Shown here in pieces: positions 8,520 to 19,983 of a DNA stretch of 64,000 bases. Under the pieces are notes generated by a model. It did not search any database, had not been told where the DNA came from, and saw only the letters and a list, made by a program, of their open reading frames with translations. Position numbers and translations under genes: made by a program. How positions within the stretch are numbered: the stretch's first letter is position 1; the number at the start of each line of letters is the position of its first letter. Origin of the DNA: Arthrobacter jinronghuae (GTDB lineage Bacteria > Actinomycetota > Actinomycetes > Actinomycetales > Micrococcaceae); assembly GCF_025244825.1 (NCBI RefSeq), contig NZ_CP104263.1, forward strand, positions 2,852,001 through 2,916,000, read 5' to 3'.

Positions 8520-9710
8520 TTACTTGATGATCTTGGTGACGCGGCCTGATCCAACGGTGCGGCCGCCTTCGCGGATAGCGAAGCCGAGGCCCTCTTCCAT
8601 AGCGATCGGCTGGATGAGCTCAACGGTCATCTCAGTGTTATCGCCGGGCATAACCATTTCAGTGCCCTCGGGGAGGGTGATGACGCCGGTTACGTCCGTG
8701 GTACGGAAGTAGAACTGCGGGCGGTAGTTCGAGTAGAACGGGTTGTGGCGTCCGCCTTCATCCTTGGACAGGATGTAGACGTTGGCTTCGAAGTCGGTGT
8801 GCGGGGTAATGGAACCCGGCTTCACGACAACCTGGCCACGCTCTACGTCTTCGCGCTTGATACCGCGGAGCAGCAGGCCACAGTTCTCGCCGGCCCATGC
8901 TTCGTCAAGCTGCTTGTGGAACATCTCGATACCGGTAACCGTGGTCTTCTGGACCGGACGGATGCCGACGATCTCGACCTCGGAGTTGATGGCGAGGGTA
9001 CCGCGCTCGGCGCGGCCCGTGACGACGGTTCCACGACCGGTGATCGTGAAGACGTCCTCGATCGGCATCAGGAACGGCTTGTCCTTGTCGCGAACGGGGT
9101 CCGGCACGTTGTTGTCAACGGCTTCCATGAGCTCTTCGACGGCTGCAACCCACTTGGGGTCGCCTTCGAGAGCCTTCAGGCCGGAAACGCGGACGACGGG
9201 AGCGTTGTCGCCGTCGAAGTCCTGGGAGCTCAGCAGTTCGCGAACTTCCATTTCCACGAGGTCGAGCAGTTCTTCGTCGTCAACCATGTCGGACTTGTTC
9301 AGTGCGACCAGCAGGTAGGGAACACCAACCTGGCGGGCGAGCAGGACGTGCTCGCGGGTCTGTGCCATCGGACCGTCGGTAGCGGCAACCACGAGGATTG
9401 CGCCGTCCATCTGAGCTGCACCAGTGATCATGTTCTTGATGTAGTCAGCGTGGCCGGGGGCGTCTACGTGTGCGTAGTGGCGCTTCTCGGTCTGGTACTC
9501 GATGTGCGAGATGTTGATGGTGATGCCGCGCTGGCGCTCTTCAGGTGCAGAGTCGATAGCAGCGAAATCGCGCTTTTCATTCAGATCAGGGTACTTGTCA
9601 GCAAGCACCTTCGAAATGGCAGCGGTCAACGTCGTCTTTCCATGGTCAACGTGACCAATGGTGCCGATGTTGACGTGCGGCTTAGTCCGCTCGAACTTTG
9701 CCTTCGCCAC
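8520..9710 (-). CDS. tuf: Elongation factor Tu
   Basis: A 396-residue EF-Tu, full length. It delivers aminoacyl-tRNA to the ribosome as a GTP complex. The G-domain motifs GHVDHGKTT (P-loop), DAPGHADY and NKSD are intact, as is the typical C-terminus [10 protein letters not shown]. It is the last gene of the str operon and is separated from fusA by about 220 bp containing a strong hairpin. The conserved start [16 protein letters not shown] is preceded by AGGAGG. Confidence 0.98.
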   Translation of the reverse strand: MAKAKFERTKPHVNIGTIGHVDHGKTTLTAAISKVLADKYPDLNEKRDFAAIDSAPEERQRGITINISHIEYQTEKRHYAHVDAPGHADYIKNMITGAAQMDGAILVVAATDGPMAQTREHVLLARQVGVPYLLVALNKSDMVDDEELLDLVEMEVRELLSSQDFDGDNAPVVRVSGLKALEGDPKWVAAVEELMEAVDNNVPDPVRDKDKPFLMPIEDVFTITGRGTVVTGRAERGTLAINSEVEIVGIRPVQKTTVTGIEMFHKQLDEAWAGENCGLLLRGIKREDVERGQVVVKPGSITPHTDFEANVYILSKDEGGRHNPFYSNYRPQFYFRTTDVTGVITLPEGTEMVMPGDNTEMTVELIQPIAMEEGLGFAIREGGRTVGSGRVTKIIK

Positions 9711-9857
9711 GGGTTCCTCCTAGAGAGTTAGAAGACTCAATCTCCAGCCGCGCTTTTCGCAACTGAAACTGATGTAAGTCTACTTGGGGCTGTTTATTTG
9801 ATGAAATTGCCGATTTCCGCAGCAGCCTCGGAAGGCCGCTCAGTCTGGCTATGCGCC

Positions 9858-9881
9858 CGGTCCGGGCCGAAGCCCGGACCG
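9858..9881 (-). other. Strong intergenic hairpin between fusA and tuf
   Basis: cggtccgggc (9858-9867) pairs perfectly with gcccggaccg (9872-9881) around a CGAA tetraloop. No U-run follows on the minus strand, so it is not an ordinary intrinsic terminator. It may be an RNA processing or stability element that sets the ratio of fusA to tuf mRNA. Confidence 0.6.
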
Positions 9882-9929
9882 ACCGCACACGGTGGGTGGC
9901 CCGGCGTGAACCGGTCCACCCTCCAAGTT

Positions 9930-12044
<2,115 letters not shown>

Positions 12045-12094
12045 GGTTTCTCCCTTTTTTGGTTGCTTCCGTCAACGGCGCTTATCCGGCTGAA

Positions 12095-12126
12095 GCCCTG
12101 CGGCCCGCAAATGCGGGCCACAGGGC
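12095..12126 (-). other. Strong intergenic hairpin between rpsG and fusA
   Basis: gccctg (12095-12100) pairs with cagggc (12121-12126), and ggcccgc (12102-12108) with gcgggcc (12113-12119), with one C-A mismatch between the two helices. No U-tract follows on the minus strand. In E. coli this gap holds the S7 repressor site; whether this hairpin has that role here is unknown. Confidence 0.55.
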
Positions 12127-12154
12127 CTTCAACGGCTGCCGTCAGCTTGGCGTA

Positions 12155-12625
12155 TTACCAGCGGTAGTGGGCGAAGGCCTTGTTGGACTCGGCCATCTTG
12201 TGGGTGTCCTCGCGGCGCTTCACAGCTGCACCAAGACCGTTGGAAGCGTCCAGGATTTCGTTGCGCAGACGCTCAGTCATCGTCTTTTCGCGGCGGGCCT
12301 TGGAGTAGCCGACCAGCCAGCGCAGCGCCAGTGCAGTTGCACGGCCCGGCTTGACCTCGACCGGAACCTGGTAAGTAGCGCCGCCAACACGGCGGGACTT
12401 GACCTCAAGGCTCGGCTTGATGTTGTCCATGGCCTTCTTCAGGGCTGCAACCGGATCCTGTCCGGTCTTCTCCTGAGCGCCTGCAAGTGCACCGTAAACG
12501 ATGCGCTCTGCGGTGGACTTCTTGCCGTCTACCAGAACCTTGTTGATCAGCTGCGTGACCAGCGGGGAGCCGTAGACGGGATCCAGTACGAGCGGCCGCT
12601 TGGGGGCCGGACCCTTGCGGGGCAT
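12155..12625 (-). CDS. rpsG: 30S ribosomal protein S7
   Basis: A 156-residue S7, which nucleates assembly of the 3' domain of 16S rRNA. I chose ATG 12625 because it gives the conserved N-terminus [11 protein letters not shown]; the frame is open further upstream only into rpsL. The C-terminus [12 protein letters not shown] is typical. rpsL ends one base upstream, so the two genes are almost certainly translationally coupled. Confidence 0.98.
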   Translation of the reverse strand: MPRKGPAPKRPLVLDPVYGSPLVTQLINKVLVDGKKSTAERIVYGALAGAQEKTGQDPVAALKKAMDNIKPSLEVKSRRVGGATYQVPVEVKPGRATALALRWLVGYSKARREKTMTERLRNEILDASNGLGAAVKRREDTHKMAESNKAFAHYRW

Positions 12626-12626
12626 A

Positions 12627-13001
12627 TTACTTCTTCTCCATCTTCGCGCCGTAGCGGCTGCGAGCCTGCTTGCGGTTCTTGACACCCTGGGTATCGAGGG
12701 CACCGCGGACAATCTTGTAGCGGACACCGGGAAGGTCCTTCACACGACCGCCGCGCACCAGCACGATGGAGTGTTCCTGAAGGTTGTGACCCACACCGGG
12801 GATGTAAGCGGTTACTTCGATGCCGCCGTTGAGGCGGACACGAGCAACCTTACGCAGAGCCGAGTTCGGCTTCTTCGGGGTGGTGGTGTAAACGCGGGTG
12901 CAGACACCACGGCGCATCGGGCTGCCCTTGAGGGCAGGAGCCTTGGTCTTGGAGACCTTGGGTGAGCGGCCCTTGCGGACCAGCTGCTGAATCGTAGGCA
13001 C
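12627..13001 (-). CDS. rpsL: 30S ribosomal protein S12
   Basis: A 124-residue S12, part of the decoding centre. The start is GTG 13001, giving [12 protein letters not shown], with GGAG about 11 bases upstream. The streptomycin-relevant lysines in [12 protein letters not shown] and [12 protein letters not shown] are the wild-type form, so no target-site resistance is visible. It is the first gene of the str operon. Confidence 0.98.
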   Translation of the reverse strand: MPTIQQLVRKGRSPKVSKTKAPALKGSPMRRGVCTRVYTTTPKKPNSALRKVARVRLNGGIEVTAYIPGVGHNLQEHSIVLVRGGRVKDLPGVRYKIVRGALDTQGVKNRKQARSRYGAKMEKK

Positions 13002-13341
13002 TTTCGTGTTCTCCGTTTTTTCTCGAGATAATTCTCTGGTTGCCCCGCCCCGCTGCCGGCTGAAACCAACTAAAGGGGCGGCGCGCTTCAAGTCGTTGCC
13101 GCAATGCCCCGAGAAGTTCCGTATTCTCGCCGAAAGCGACCGTAGGCGTGCAAAAGTGTGGCATTCGTTGCGCAAGGACCCCGCAACCCGGAAACAGGCC
13201 CGCCCATTCCTTACGGAATGCATTCCTCCGAGTATCTCTCCACGGAGGGCACGCGAGCGGCCTTCATCCACTGCCACACAAACAATTGGTTTTCAGTCTA
13301 GCAGACTTAACGACTCCCGGACGAAAGTGCGAGCAGCGTCA
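13002..13341. other. Upstream region of the str operon, no gene seen
   Basis: This 340-bp stretch lies between rpsL and the 3' end of the IclR gene and must hold the str operon promoter and leader, plus any terminator for the pca operon. A TAGACT hexamer (minus strand, about 13300) could be a -10, but I see no good -35 partner and no clear terminator stem. Open frames extending rpsL upstream lack coding features. Confidence 0.5.
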
Positions 13342-14124
13342 CTAGCTGCGGGCACTCAGGGCCGAGGTAATCGTGGCCGAAGCCTGCTGCAGGTGCGGCA
13401 GCACTCGTGCGGCCGCCTCTTCCAGAGTAAGCCCCATGGTTGCCTGCATCGACGTATTCAGGGCCGCGACCACGTTTCCCCGAGGGTCCAGGACGGGAAC
13501 GGCCACGGAGCGCAGGCCCAGTTCCAGCTCCTGGTCCACGATGGCCCAGCCCTGTTCCCGTGCCCGCGCCACGAGGGTACGCAGCCGGTCCGGGTCCGTG
13601 ACCGTGCGCTCCGTCAAGGGACTCAGGCTGGCTTTGGACAGGTAGTCGTCGAACCGGTCCTCGGGGAGCCCTGCCAGCAGGACCCTGCCCATGGAGGTGG
13701 CGTAGGCCGGGAACCGGGTCCCCACGCTGATACCCACGGTCATCAGCCGCCGGGTATGGATCCGGGCGATGTAGACGATCTCGTCGCCGTCCAGCACCGA
13801 GGCCGACGTCGACTCCGAGATTTCCCTGGACAGGTCCTCCAGCACCGGCTGTGCGAGCTGGGGCAGGGATTGGCCGGAGAGGTAGGAGTACCCCAGCTGC
13901 AGGACCAGGGCGGTCAGTTCGAAAGTCCGCCCGTCCGTGCGTACGTAGCCGAGTTCCACGAGGGTGAGCAGGAAGCGGCGGGCCGTGGCCCGGGTCAGTC
14001 CGGTTCGGCGCGATACCTCGCTCAGGGTCATCTGCACGTGGTCGGCGTCGAAGGCCCGGATCACCGTCAGGCCGCGGGCCAGCGACTGTACGAACTGGTC
14101 GCTGGCCGATGCCGTCTCGCTCAC
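13342..14124 (-). CDS. pcaR: IclR-family regulator of the beta-ketoadipate pathway
   Basis: A 260-residue IclR-type regulator. The N-terminal winged helix (about 12-75, ARGLTVIRAFDADHVQMTL, then SRRTGLTRATARRFLLTL) is followed by the IclR effector domain. The start is GTG, 20 bases after the pcaJ stop on the same strand, so it is probably the last gene of the pca operon. PcaR, PcaU and PobR regulators belong to this subgroup and sense beta-ketoadipate, protocatechuate or 4-hydroxybenzoate. The exact effector cannot be told from sequence; pcaR is chosen from context. Confidence 0.75.
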   Translation of the reverse strand: MSETASASDQFVQSLARGLTVIRAFDADHVQMTLSEVSRRTGLTRATARRFLLTLVELGYVRTDGRTFELTALVLQLGYSYLSGQSLPQLAQPVLEDLSREISESTSASVLDGDEIVYIARIHTRRLMTVGISVGTRFPAYATSMGRVLLAGLPEDRFDDYLSKASLSPLTERTVTDPDRLRTLVARAREQGWAIVDQELELGLRSVAVPVLDPRGNVVAALNTSMQATMGLTLEEAAARVLPHLQQASATITSALSARS

Positions 14125-14144
14125 ATGTCCCCTTTTGTTCTCGG

Positions 14145-14810
14145 TTACTGCTGGCTGTCGGCCGCGGAGCGGATCAGCGGGATGTCCATCTTTGCCGCCA
14201 GTTCCTCGAACGTGGTTCCGAAGGTGTCGCGGACGTGGACGCCGTCCTCCTTCAGCAGGAAGACCGCTTCATTAGTGTAGACGCGGGTAACGCATCCGAC
14301 GCCGGTGAGGGGGTAGGTGCACTCCTTCACCAGTTTGCTGAGGCCTTCCTTGGTGAACAGCGACATCATGACGTAGACGTCCTTGGCACCGGTGGCCAGG
14401 TCCATGGCGCCGCCCACTGCCGGGATGGCATCAGGTGCACCGGTATGCCAGTTGGCCAGGTCCCCGGAGGCGGAGACCTGGAAGGCGCCCAGGACACACA
14501 CGTCCAGGTGTCCGCCGCGCATGATCGCGAAGGAATCGGCATGGTGGAAGTAGGCAGCACCCGGCAGTTCGGTCACCGGAATCTTTCCGGCGTTGATCAG
14601 GTCCGGGTCCACCTCTTCCCCGGTGGCTTCGGGGCCCATACCCAGCATCCCGTTTTCGGTGTGCAGGGTGATGTTCTGCTCGGGCCGAAGGTAGTTGGAG
14701 ACCAGGGTCGGCTGGCCGATGCCCAGGTTCACGAAGGACCCGGGGGCAATATCGGCCGCCACCAGCGCAGCGAGGTCGTTCTTGCCCAGCTTTTCGGTTC
14801 TGTTGCTCAT
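14145..14810 (-). CDS. pcaJ: 3-oxoadipate CoA-transferase subunit B
   Basis: A 221-residue beta subunit of the succinyl-CoA:3-oxoadipate CoA-transferase. The motif LHTENGMLGMGP contains the glutamate that forms the enzyme-CoA thioester in this family. The start ATG 14810 overlaps the pcaI stop (ATGA), implying translational coupling and 1:1 subunits. A related acetoacetate CoA-transferase is the alternative, but the pca neighbourhood decides it. Confidence 0.9.
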   Translation of the reverse strand: MSNRTEKLGKNDLAALVAADIAPGSFVNLGIGQPTLVSNYLRPEQNITLHTENGMLGMGPEATGEEVDPDLINAGKIPVTELPGAAYFHHADSFAIMRGGHLDVCVLGAFQVSASGDLANWHTGAPDAIPAVGGAMDLATGAKDVYVMMSLFTKEGLSKLVKECTYPLTGVGCVTRVYTNEAVFLLKEDGVHVRDTFGTTFEELAAKMDIPLIRSAADSQQ

Positions 14811-15490
14811 GCTGCAGCCGGCGCTTTCTCCCGGTCCACGCGGACCAGGCTGTTGACGTAGATTCCCGGGGTGACCACGACTTCGGGGTCCATTTCTCCG
14901 ACGTCGACGATTTCGCGGACCTGCACAATTGCGGTCTTCGCAGCGGCGGCCATGATCGGACCGAAGTTCCGGGCGGTCTTCCGGTAGACCAGGTTCCCTG
15001 CCTTGTCGGCGCGCAGTGCCTTGACCAGTGCGAAGTCAGCGTGCAGCGGGGTTTCGAAGACATAGCCGCGGCCGTCGATCATCCGGGTTTCCTTGCCTTC
15101 GGCCAGCGGGGTGCCGTAAGCGGTGGGAGTAAAGAACCCGCCGATGCCCGCGCCGGCGGCGCGGATACGCTCGGCGAGGTTGCCCTGGGGCACCAGTTCC
15201 AGTTCTATTTCCCCGGCGCGGTACTTGGCGTCGAAGATCTGCGAGTCGGACTGACGCGGGAAGGAGCAGATGATCTTCTTCACCCGTCCGGCACCGATCA
15301 GGGCGGCCAGGCCCTGTTCTCCGTTGCCGGCGTTGTTGTTGACCACGGTCAGGTCCTTGGCGCCCTGGCGCAGCAGCGCCTCGATGAGCTCCACGGGCTG
15401 TCCGGCCCGGCCGAACCCGCCGATCATGACGGTGGCGCCGTCGTGGATGGGCGCAACGGCCTCATCAACGTCCTGCACAATGTTGAGCAC
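14807..15490 (-). CDS. pcaI: 3-oxoadipate CoA-transferase subunit A
   Basis: A 227-residue alpha subunit of the CoA-transferase that converts 3-oxoadipate to 3-oxoadipyl-CoA. The N-terminal GATVMIGGFGRAGQP and the NNAGNGEQGLAALI segment are typical of class I CoA-transferase A subunits. It lies between pcaF and pcaJ and overlaps pcaJ by four bases. Confidence 0.9.
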   Translation of the reverse strand: MLNIVQDVDEAVAPIHDGATVMIGGFGRAGQPVELIEALLRQGAKDLTVVNNNAGNGEQGLAALIGAGRVKKIICSFPRQSDSQIFDAKYRAGEIELELVPQGNLAERIRAAGAGIGGFFTPTAYGTPLAEGKETRMIDGRGYVFETPLHADFALVKALRADKAGNLVYRKTARNFGPIMAAAAKTAIVQVREIVDVGEMDPEVVVTPGIYVNSLVRVDREKAPAAA

Positions 15491-15522
15491 GGTTTTTCCT
15501 TACGTCTTCGGTTGCTGGATTC

Positions 15523-16722
15523 TCAGTTGGCGTTTTCGAGCACGACGGCGAGGCCCTGGCCCACGCCGATGCAGATGGCGGCCACGCCCCAGCGCTCACC
15601 CGATTCCTGCAGCCGGCGGGCCAGCGTGCCGAGGATGCGGGTGCCGGAGGCTCCGAGCGGGTGGCCGATGGCGACGGCGCCGCCCCAGGCGTTGACGATA
15701 GCCGGGTCGACATCCCAGGCGTCCAGGCAGGCGAGGGACTGGGCTGCAAAGGCCTCGTTGAGCTCAATGGCGCCGACGTCGCTCCAGCTGATGCCGGCCC
15801 GCTTCAGCGCTGTGTTGGCTGCTTCCACCGGGGCGTAACCGAAGTACTGCGGCTCGTTGGCTGCAGCGCCGCGGCCGGCGATCCGGGCCAGCGGGTCCAG
15901 GCCGAGGATGCCGGCGGCGTTCTCGCTGCCCAGCCAGGCCGCGGAGGCGCCGTCGTTCAGGGGGGAAGCGTTGCCGGCGGTGACGGTGCCGCCGGAGACG
16001 TCCTCCGACGCCGGCCGGAACACGGTGCGCAGCGTGGCCAGCTTCTCGACCGTGGAGCCGGCGCGGATGCTTTCATCCCGGTCCAGGTCCACGCCGTCGA
16101 CGGCGACCGTCAGGTTCGCGTATTTGCCCTCGTCCCACGCCTTTGCGGCGAGGGCGTGCGAGGCTGCGGCGAACGCATCTTGGCGTTCCCGCGTGATGCC
16201 GTACTTCTCGCGCAGCTGCTCGGTGGCCTCACCGAGGGAGACGGTCCATTCCTTCGGCATGGCCGGGTTGACCAGCCGCCAGCCCAGCGTGGTGGAGGCC
16301 AGGGTCTGATCTCCGGCGGGGTACGGCTTCTCGTTCTTGGGCAGCACCCAGGGCGCACGGCTCATGGACTCGGCGCCGCCGATGAGCATCAGGTCCGCTT
16401 CGCCGGTGTTGATCTGCCGCGACGCGATCAGTGCTGCGTCGAGGGACGAGCCGCAGAGCCGGTTGACCGTGGTGCCCGGGATCGAGGTGGGCAGGCCGGC
16501 CAGCAGCGTGGCCATCCGCGCGACATTGCGGTTCTCCTCGCCTGCGCCGTTGGCGTTGCCGAAGACCACCTCGTCGATCCGCTCGGGGTCCAGGCCGGGC
16601 GCCCGGGACACGGAAGCCTTCAGGACCTGGGCGGCCAGGTCGTCCGGGCGGACGCCGGCGAGGGCTCCGCCGAATTTGCCGAAGGGGGTGCGGACTGCGT
16701 CGTAGATATAGGCCTGGTTCAC
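15523..16722 (-). CDS. pcaF: 3-oxoadipyl-CoA thiolase
   Basis: A 399-residue thiolase that splits 3-oxoadipyl-CoA into succinyl-CoA and acetyl-CoA, the last step of the pathway. The nucleophile is in NRLCGSSLDAALIA, the histidine in GGAVAIGHPLGASG, and the second cysteine in AICIGVGQGLA. The start is GTG 16722 (MNQAYIYDAVRTPFGKFGG). Its position between pcaC and pcaI supports the specific assignment over a generic acetyl-CoA acetyltransferase. Confidence 0.92.
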   Translation of the reverse strand: MNQAYIYDAVRTPFGKFGGALAGVRPDDLAAQVLKASVSRAPGLDPERIDEVVFGNANGAGEENRNVARMATLLAGLPTSIPGTTVNRLCGSSLDAALIASRQINTGEADLMLIGGAESMSRAPWVLPKNEKPYPAGDQTLASTTLGWRLVNPAMPKEWTVSLGEATEQLREKYGITRERQDAFAAASHALAAKAWDEGKYANLTVAVDGVDLDRDESIRAGSTVEKLATLRTVFRPASEDVSGGTVTAGNASPLNDGASAAWLGSENAAGILGLDPLARIAGRGAAANEPQYFGYAPVEAANTALKRAGISWSDVGAIELNEAFAAQSLACLDAWDVDPAIVNAWGGAVAIGHPLGASGTRILGTLARRLQESGERWGVAAICIGVGQGLAVVLENAN

Positions 16723-16780
16723 CGGTGCTCCTTGAACTGGAAAGCGAAAACTGGAAGTGGCAGTTGGGACGGACTGAGGC

Positions 16781-17185
16781 TCAGGCCGCGGCGTCGATCT
16801 CGCGGAAGACGCCCTGGGCCACCTTGAAGGCGGAGTTGGCGGAGGGGACGCCGCAGTAGATGGCGGACTGCAATACGATCTCCTTGATCTCGTCCCGGTC
16901 CAGCCCGTTGCGCAGCGCTGCCCGGACGTGCATGGCGAACTCCTCCAGGTGGCCGTGGGCGATCAGCGCCGTCAGGGTGATGGCGCTGCGCATGGTGCGC
17001 GGCAGGCCCGGCCGGGTCCAGATGGTGCCCCAGGCGTACTGGGTGATCAGGTCCTGGAAGTCGGTGGTGAACTCGTCCTTGCCTGCGTTGGCGCGGTCCA
17101 CATGCTCGGCTCCGAGGACCTCGCGGCGCACCGCCATGCCCTCGTTGTATACGTCCTGCCGGCTCTTGTTGGCGTCTGCGATCAC
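16781..17185 (-). CDS. pcaC: 4-carboxymuconolactone decarboxylase
   Basis: A 134-residue protein of the CMD/AhpD fold that decarboxylates 4-carboxymuconolactone to 3-oxoadipate enol-lactone. Typical motifs are WTRPGLPRTMRSAITLTALIA, in part, and EIKEIVLQSAIYCGVP. The start is GTG 17185, four bases after the pcaD stop. In many actinobacteria pcaD and pcaC are fused as pcaL; here they are separate. Confidence 0.92.
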   Translation of the reverse strand: MIADANKSRQDVYNEGMAVRREVLGAEHVDRANAGKDEFTTDFQDLITQYAWGTIWTRPGLPRTMRSAITLTALIAHGHLEEFAMHVRAALRNGLDRDEIKEIVLQSAIYCGVPSANSAFKVAQGVFREIDAAA

Positions 17186-17189
17186 TGGG

Positions 17190-18002
17190 TTATTTCCCTT
17201 CGAGGTACTGGGCGCCGAAGAAGTCCTTCAGCAGTTCTGCGGTAACGGCCGGCTGCTCCACCGGCACCAGGTGCGCTGCGTCTTCGACGACGGCGGCGGT
17301 TCCGTTGGCCACCCGGTCGGCAATGAGCTGCGCGAACGACGGCGGGGTGACGACGTCTTCGGCGCCGGCGACAGCGAGCACGGGGACCGTGATGTCCGGC
17401 AGCCGTCCGCGGACATCGAAGGTCGCCAGTGCCCGGCAGCAGAGGGCGTAGGAGAAGCGGTCCGCGTCCTGCAGCGAGTGGAGCAGGGCGGCGGCAGCGG
17501 CGGGCTCACGGTCCATAAAGCCCGGAGCGAACCAGCGCTGCCCGGAGCCGACGACCTGGGTGGGCGTGCCCTGGACGCGCACCGTTTCAGCGCGTTCCTC
17601 CCAGGCTCCGGTTTCGCCGATCTTGGCGCCGGAACAGAGGACGGCCACGCCGTCGAACAGCGCCCCGTGGTCCAGGGCGAGCTGGAGCCCGACGGCGCCG
17701 CCCAGCGATACTCCGGCATAGAAAACCGGGACATCTGCGGGAATGTCTCCGGCATCGCGGGCTCCCGTGACCATCGCGGCGACTGCGGCGGCCAGGTCCG
17801 CGATGCTGAAGGATTCGCCTGCAGCGGGGCTCGCGCCGTGGCCGGGCAGGTCCCAGGCAATGACGGTGAAGGTGTCCAGGGCTGCCGCGGCCCGGCTCCA
17901 CAACGGCATGGACGCTGTGCCCAGCGACGGGCCGGCGATCAGGACCGGGGCCGCGGGGCCGGCGTTGGAAAGGCGGGAGGCCTTAATAGCGGGGATACTC
18001 AT
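17190..18002 (-). CDS. pcaD: 3-oxoadipate enol-lactonase
   Basis: A 270-residue alpha/beta hydrolase that opens 3-oxoadipate enol-lactone. The nucleophile elbow is GVSLGGAVGLQLA (G-x-S-x-G). The acid lies near VLAVAGAEDVVTPP and the histidine in EDAAHLVPVEQP. Its start overlaps the pcaB stop by four bases, and pcaC follows directly. It is a free-standing enzyme rather than the N-half of a PcaL fusion. Confidence 0.9.
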   Translation of the reverse strand: MSIPAIKASRLSNAGPAAPVLIAGPSLGTASMPLWSRAAAALDTFTVIAWDLPGHGASPAAGESFSIADLAAAVAAMVTGARDAGDIPADVPVFYAGVSLGGAVGLQLALDHGALFDGVAVLCSGAKIGETGAWEERAETVRVQGTPTQVVGSGQRWFAPGFMDREPAAAAALLHSLQDADRFSYALCCRALATFDVRGRLPDITVPVLAVAGAEDVVTPPSFAQLIADRVANGTAAVVEDAAHLVPVEQPAVTAELLKDFFGAQYLEGK

Positions 18003-19414
18003 GCTGAGGGCTTTCCGGGGTAGGCAGCGGTGATCCGCTCAATGAGGGCGGTGGCCTCCCCTAGGTATTCGGCGGGGTCGAGGATGTTCTTGAGTTCCGC
18101 ATCGGAAAGGACCTCCGGCGGGACCGCAGCACGCAGCAGCTCTTCGAAGGGCTCGCCGGAGGACAGCGAGCGGGCCACCGTGTCGGCGATGATTTCCTTG
18201 CCGCGTCCGGGCACGCCGTCGTCAAGCAGCGGGGCGGCCACGGCCATGATTTTCTCGCTGACCACGAGCGGCCCGGCGGATTCCAGGTTGCGGGTCAGCG
18301 CCTCCGGGTGGATCTGCAGGCCCTCGGCCAGTTCGGCCAGCTTGGCGGCCGCTCCCCCGGCGAGGCGCAGCAGGGAGCGCAGGGCCTGCCATTCCACGTG
18401 CCAGGAGCCGCTGGGCCGTTCATCGTCCGCGGCGGCCGCAGCGGCGTTCAGCTGCATGCCGTAGCCCGGTGCTGCCAGGGCCGCACTGCGGATCAGGACG
18501 GACAGGACGGGGTTCTGCTTCTGCGGCATGGCGGAGGATCCTCCGCGTCCGGCGGCGCGGGGTTCGGAGACCTCCCCGATTTCCGGCCGGCTGAGCAGCA
18601 GGACGTCGTTGGCAACCTTCCCGGCCGCGGCGGTGAAGTCCTGCAGTGCAGCGCCGAGGGCGGTCACCGGCAGCCGGTTGGTCTGCCACGGCGCCAGGGG
18701 CTCGGCCAGGCCGAGGCCGCGTGCCAGGCGTGCGGTGAGGTCGAAGGCGGTGGGGCGTTCCACACCGGGGTCAGCGGAGGCGGCGGCCAGGGAAACCGCT
18801 GCAAGGGTTCCGGAGGCGCCGCCCCACTGCAGCTGGAGGTTGTCGGCGGCGGTACGCAGTCCCTGCGCGGCGCTGCCCACCCCGTGCAGCCACTGGGCGG
18901 CGCGCAGGCCGAAGGTGGAGGGCAGCGAGTGCTGGGTCAGGGTCCGGGCCACGCACAGGGTCGCGGCGTGGCGCCGGGCGGTAGCCCCCAGGGCAGCGGC
19001 GGCCCGGTCGGCATCCGCCAGGATGACTTCCAGGGCGCGGCGGGCCAGCAGCATCAGGGCGGTGTCCATGATGTCCTGGCTGGTGGCTCCGCGGTGGATG
19101 GCGGCCGCGGCCTTCGGCGAAGATTCCCGTGCCTGGGTCCGGAGGTCGGCCAGCAGCGGAATCACGGGATTGCCGCCGCCCTGCGCCCGCTCGGCGAGGG
19201 ACGCGGCGTCGTACCGGGAGGCATCGCTGACGGCGGCGACCGCGGCAGGAGCCTCCGGATCGGCCAGGCCGGCCGACGCAAGCACGCGCACCCATTCGAG
19301 TTCCACGTCCAGGAGGGCCTGGAGCAGCTGTCGGTCTCCGGTCAGTTCCGCGACCGGCGTTCCCGCCCAGGCCGGGGAAAGCAGGCCGTAGTCCGCACTG
19401 TCCGCTGCGCCCAC
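17999..19414 (-). CDS. pcaB: 3-carboxy-cis,cis-muconate cycloisomerase
   Basis: A 471-residue member of the fumarase/aspartase superfamily that lactonises 3-carboxymuconate, the ring-cleavage product of protocatechuate. The superfamily signature GSSAMPQKQNPVLS is intact, as are the TSQDIMDTA and LTQHSLPSTFG regions that build the active site. The start is GTG 19414, two bases after the pcaG stop. The C-terminal tail is somewhat longer than in adenylosuccinate lyases, which fits PcaB. Confidence 0.9.
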   Translation of the reverse strand: MGAADSADYGLLSPAWAGTPVAELTGDRQLLQALLDVELEWVRVLASAGLADPEAPAAVAAVSDASRYDAASLAERAQGGGNPVIPLLADLRTQARESSPKAAAAIHRGATSQDIMDTALMLLARRALEVILADADRAAAALGATARRHAATLCVARTLTQHSLPSTFGLRAAQWLHGVGSAAQGLRTAADNLQLQWGGASGTLAAVSLAAASADPGVERPTAFDLTARLARGLGLAEPLAPWQTNRLPVTALGAALQDFTAAAGKVANDVLLLSRPEIGEVSEPRAAGRGGSSAMPQKQNPVLSVLIRSAALAAPGYGMQLNAAAAAADDERPSGSWHVEWQALRSLLRLAGGAAAKLAELAEGLQIHPEALTRNLESAGPLVVSEKIMAVAAPLLDDGVPGRGKEIIADTVARSLSSGEPFEELLRAAVPPEVLSDAELKNILDPAEYLGEATALIERITAAYPGKPSA

Positions 19415-19416
19415 GG

Positions 19417-19983
19417 TTACGCCCCGGGGTAGGTGAGGAAGACGGTTTCGTCCTCGCCCTGCAGGCAGATGTTCCAGCGGAGTCCGCCGTCGGCTTCACG
19501 GGTGGCGATCAGGGTGCGCCGGCGGTCCTCCGGCAGCGAGGACAGCAGGGCGTCGCGGGCCAGCGCCTCTTCGTCATCCGGCAGGTACATCCGGGTGTGC
19601 AGCTTGTTGAGCAGGCCGCGGGCAAAGATGACGAATGAAATGAAGGGTGCCGATCCCTCTTCCGTGGGACCGGGGTTGACCGTAGTGAAGGTGTAGTTGC
19701 CGACGTTGTCGACGGCGGTGCGGCCCCAGCCGGTGAAGGTGTAGCCGTCACGGACCAGCGATCCGGTCCGCTGCGGGATATTGCCGTCGGCGTCGGCCTG
19801 CCAGATTTCCAGCAGGGCATCCGGAATGGTTTCTCCGGCGCCGTCGGTCACGGTGCCCTGGAGGCGGACGCTGCCGGGCATGCCCGGGGGCAGCAGCTGG
19901 TTGTCCTTCTCGAAGGGGAGGGCGTAGCCGTAGAAGGGGCCGATGGTTTGGCCGGGCGTGGCGGTTAGCTTCTGCTCGCTCAT
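19417..19983 (-). CDS. pcaG: Protocatechuate 3,4-dioxygenase alpha subunit
   Basis: A 188-residue intradiol dioxygenase alpha subunit. I chose ATG 19983 (MSEQKLTATPGQTIGPFYGY), which overlaps the pcaH stop as TAATG; the frame extends upstream only inside pcaH. The fold is that of PcaG, but the iron ligands of the beta subunit are not conserved, as expected for the structural partner. It assembles with PcaH. Confidence 0.93.
   Translation of the reverse strand: MSEQKLTATPGQTIGPFYGYALPFEKDNQLLPPGMPGSVRLQGTVTDGAGETIPDALLEIWQADADGNIPQRTGSLVRDGYTFTGWGRTAVDNVGNYTFTTVNPGPTEEGSAPFISFVIFARGLLNKLHTRMYLPDDEEALARDALLSSLPEDRRRTLIATREADGGLRWNICLQGEDETVFLTYPGA

Noticed and set aside
12095..12126. Intrinsic terminator between rpsG and fusA
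   Set aside because: The stem is strong but lacks a U-tract on the transcribed strand, and fusA must be expressed from the same unit.
13002..13277. Extended rpsL frame upstream of GTG 13001
   Set aside because: Only the 124-residue form matches S12; the upstream frame is leader sequence.
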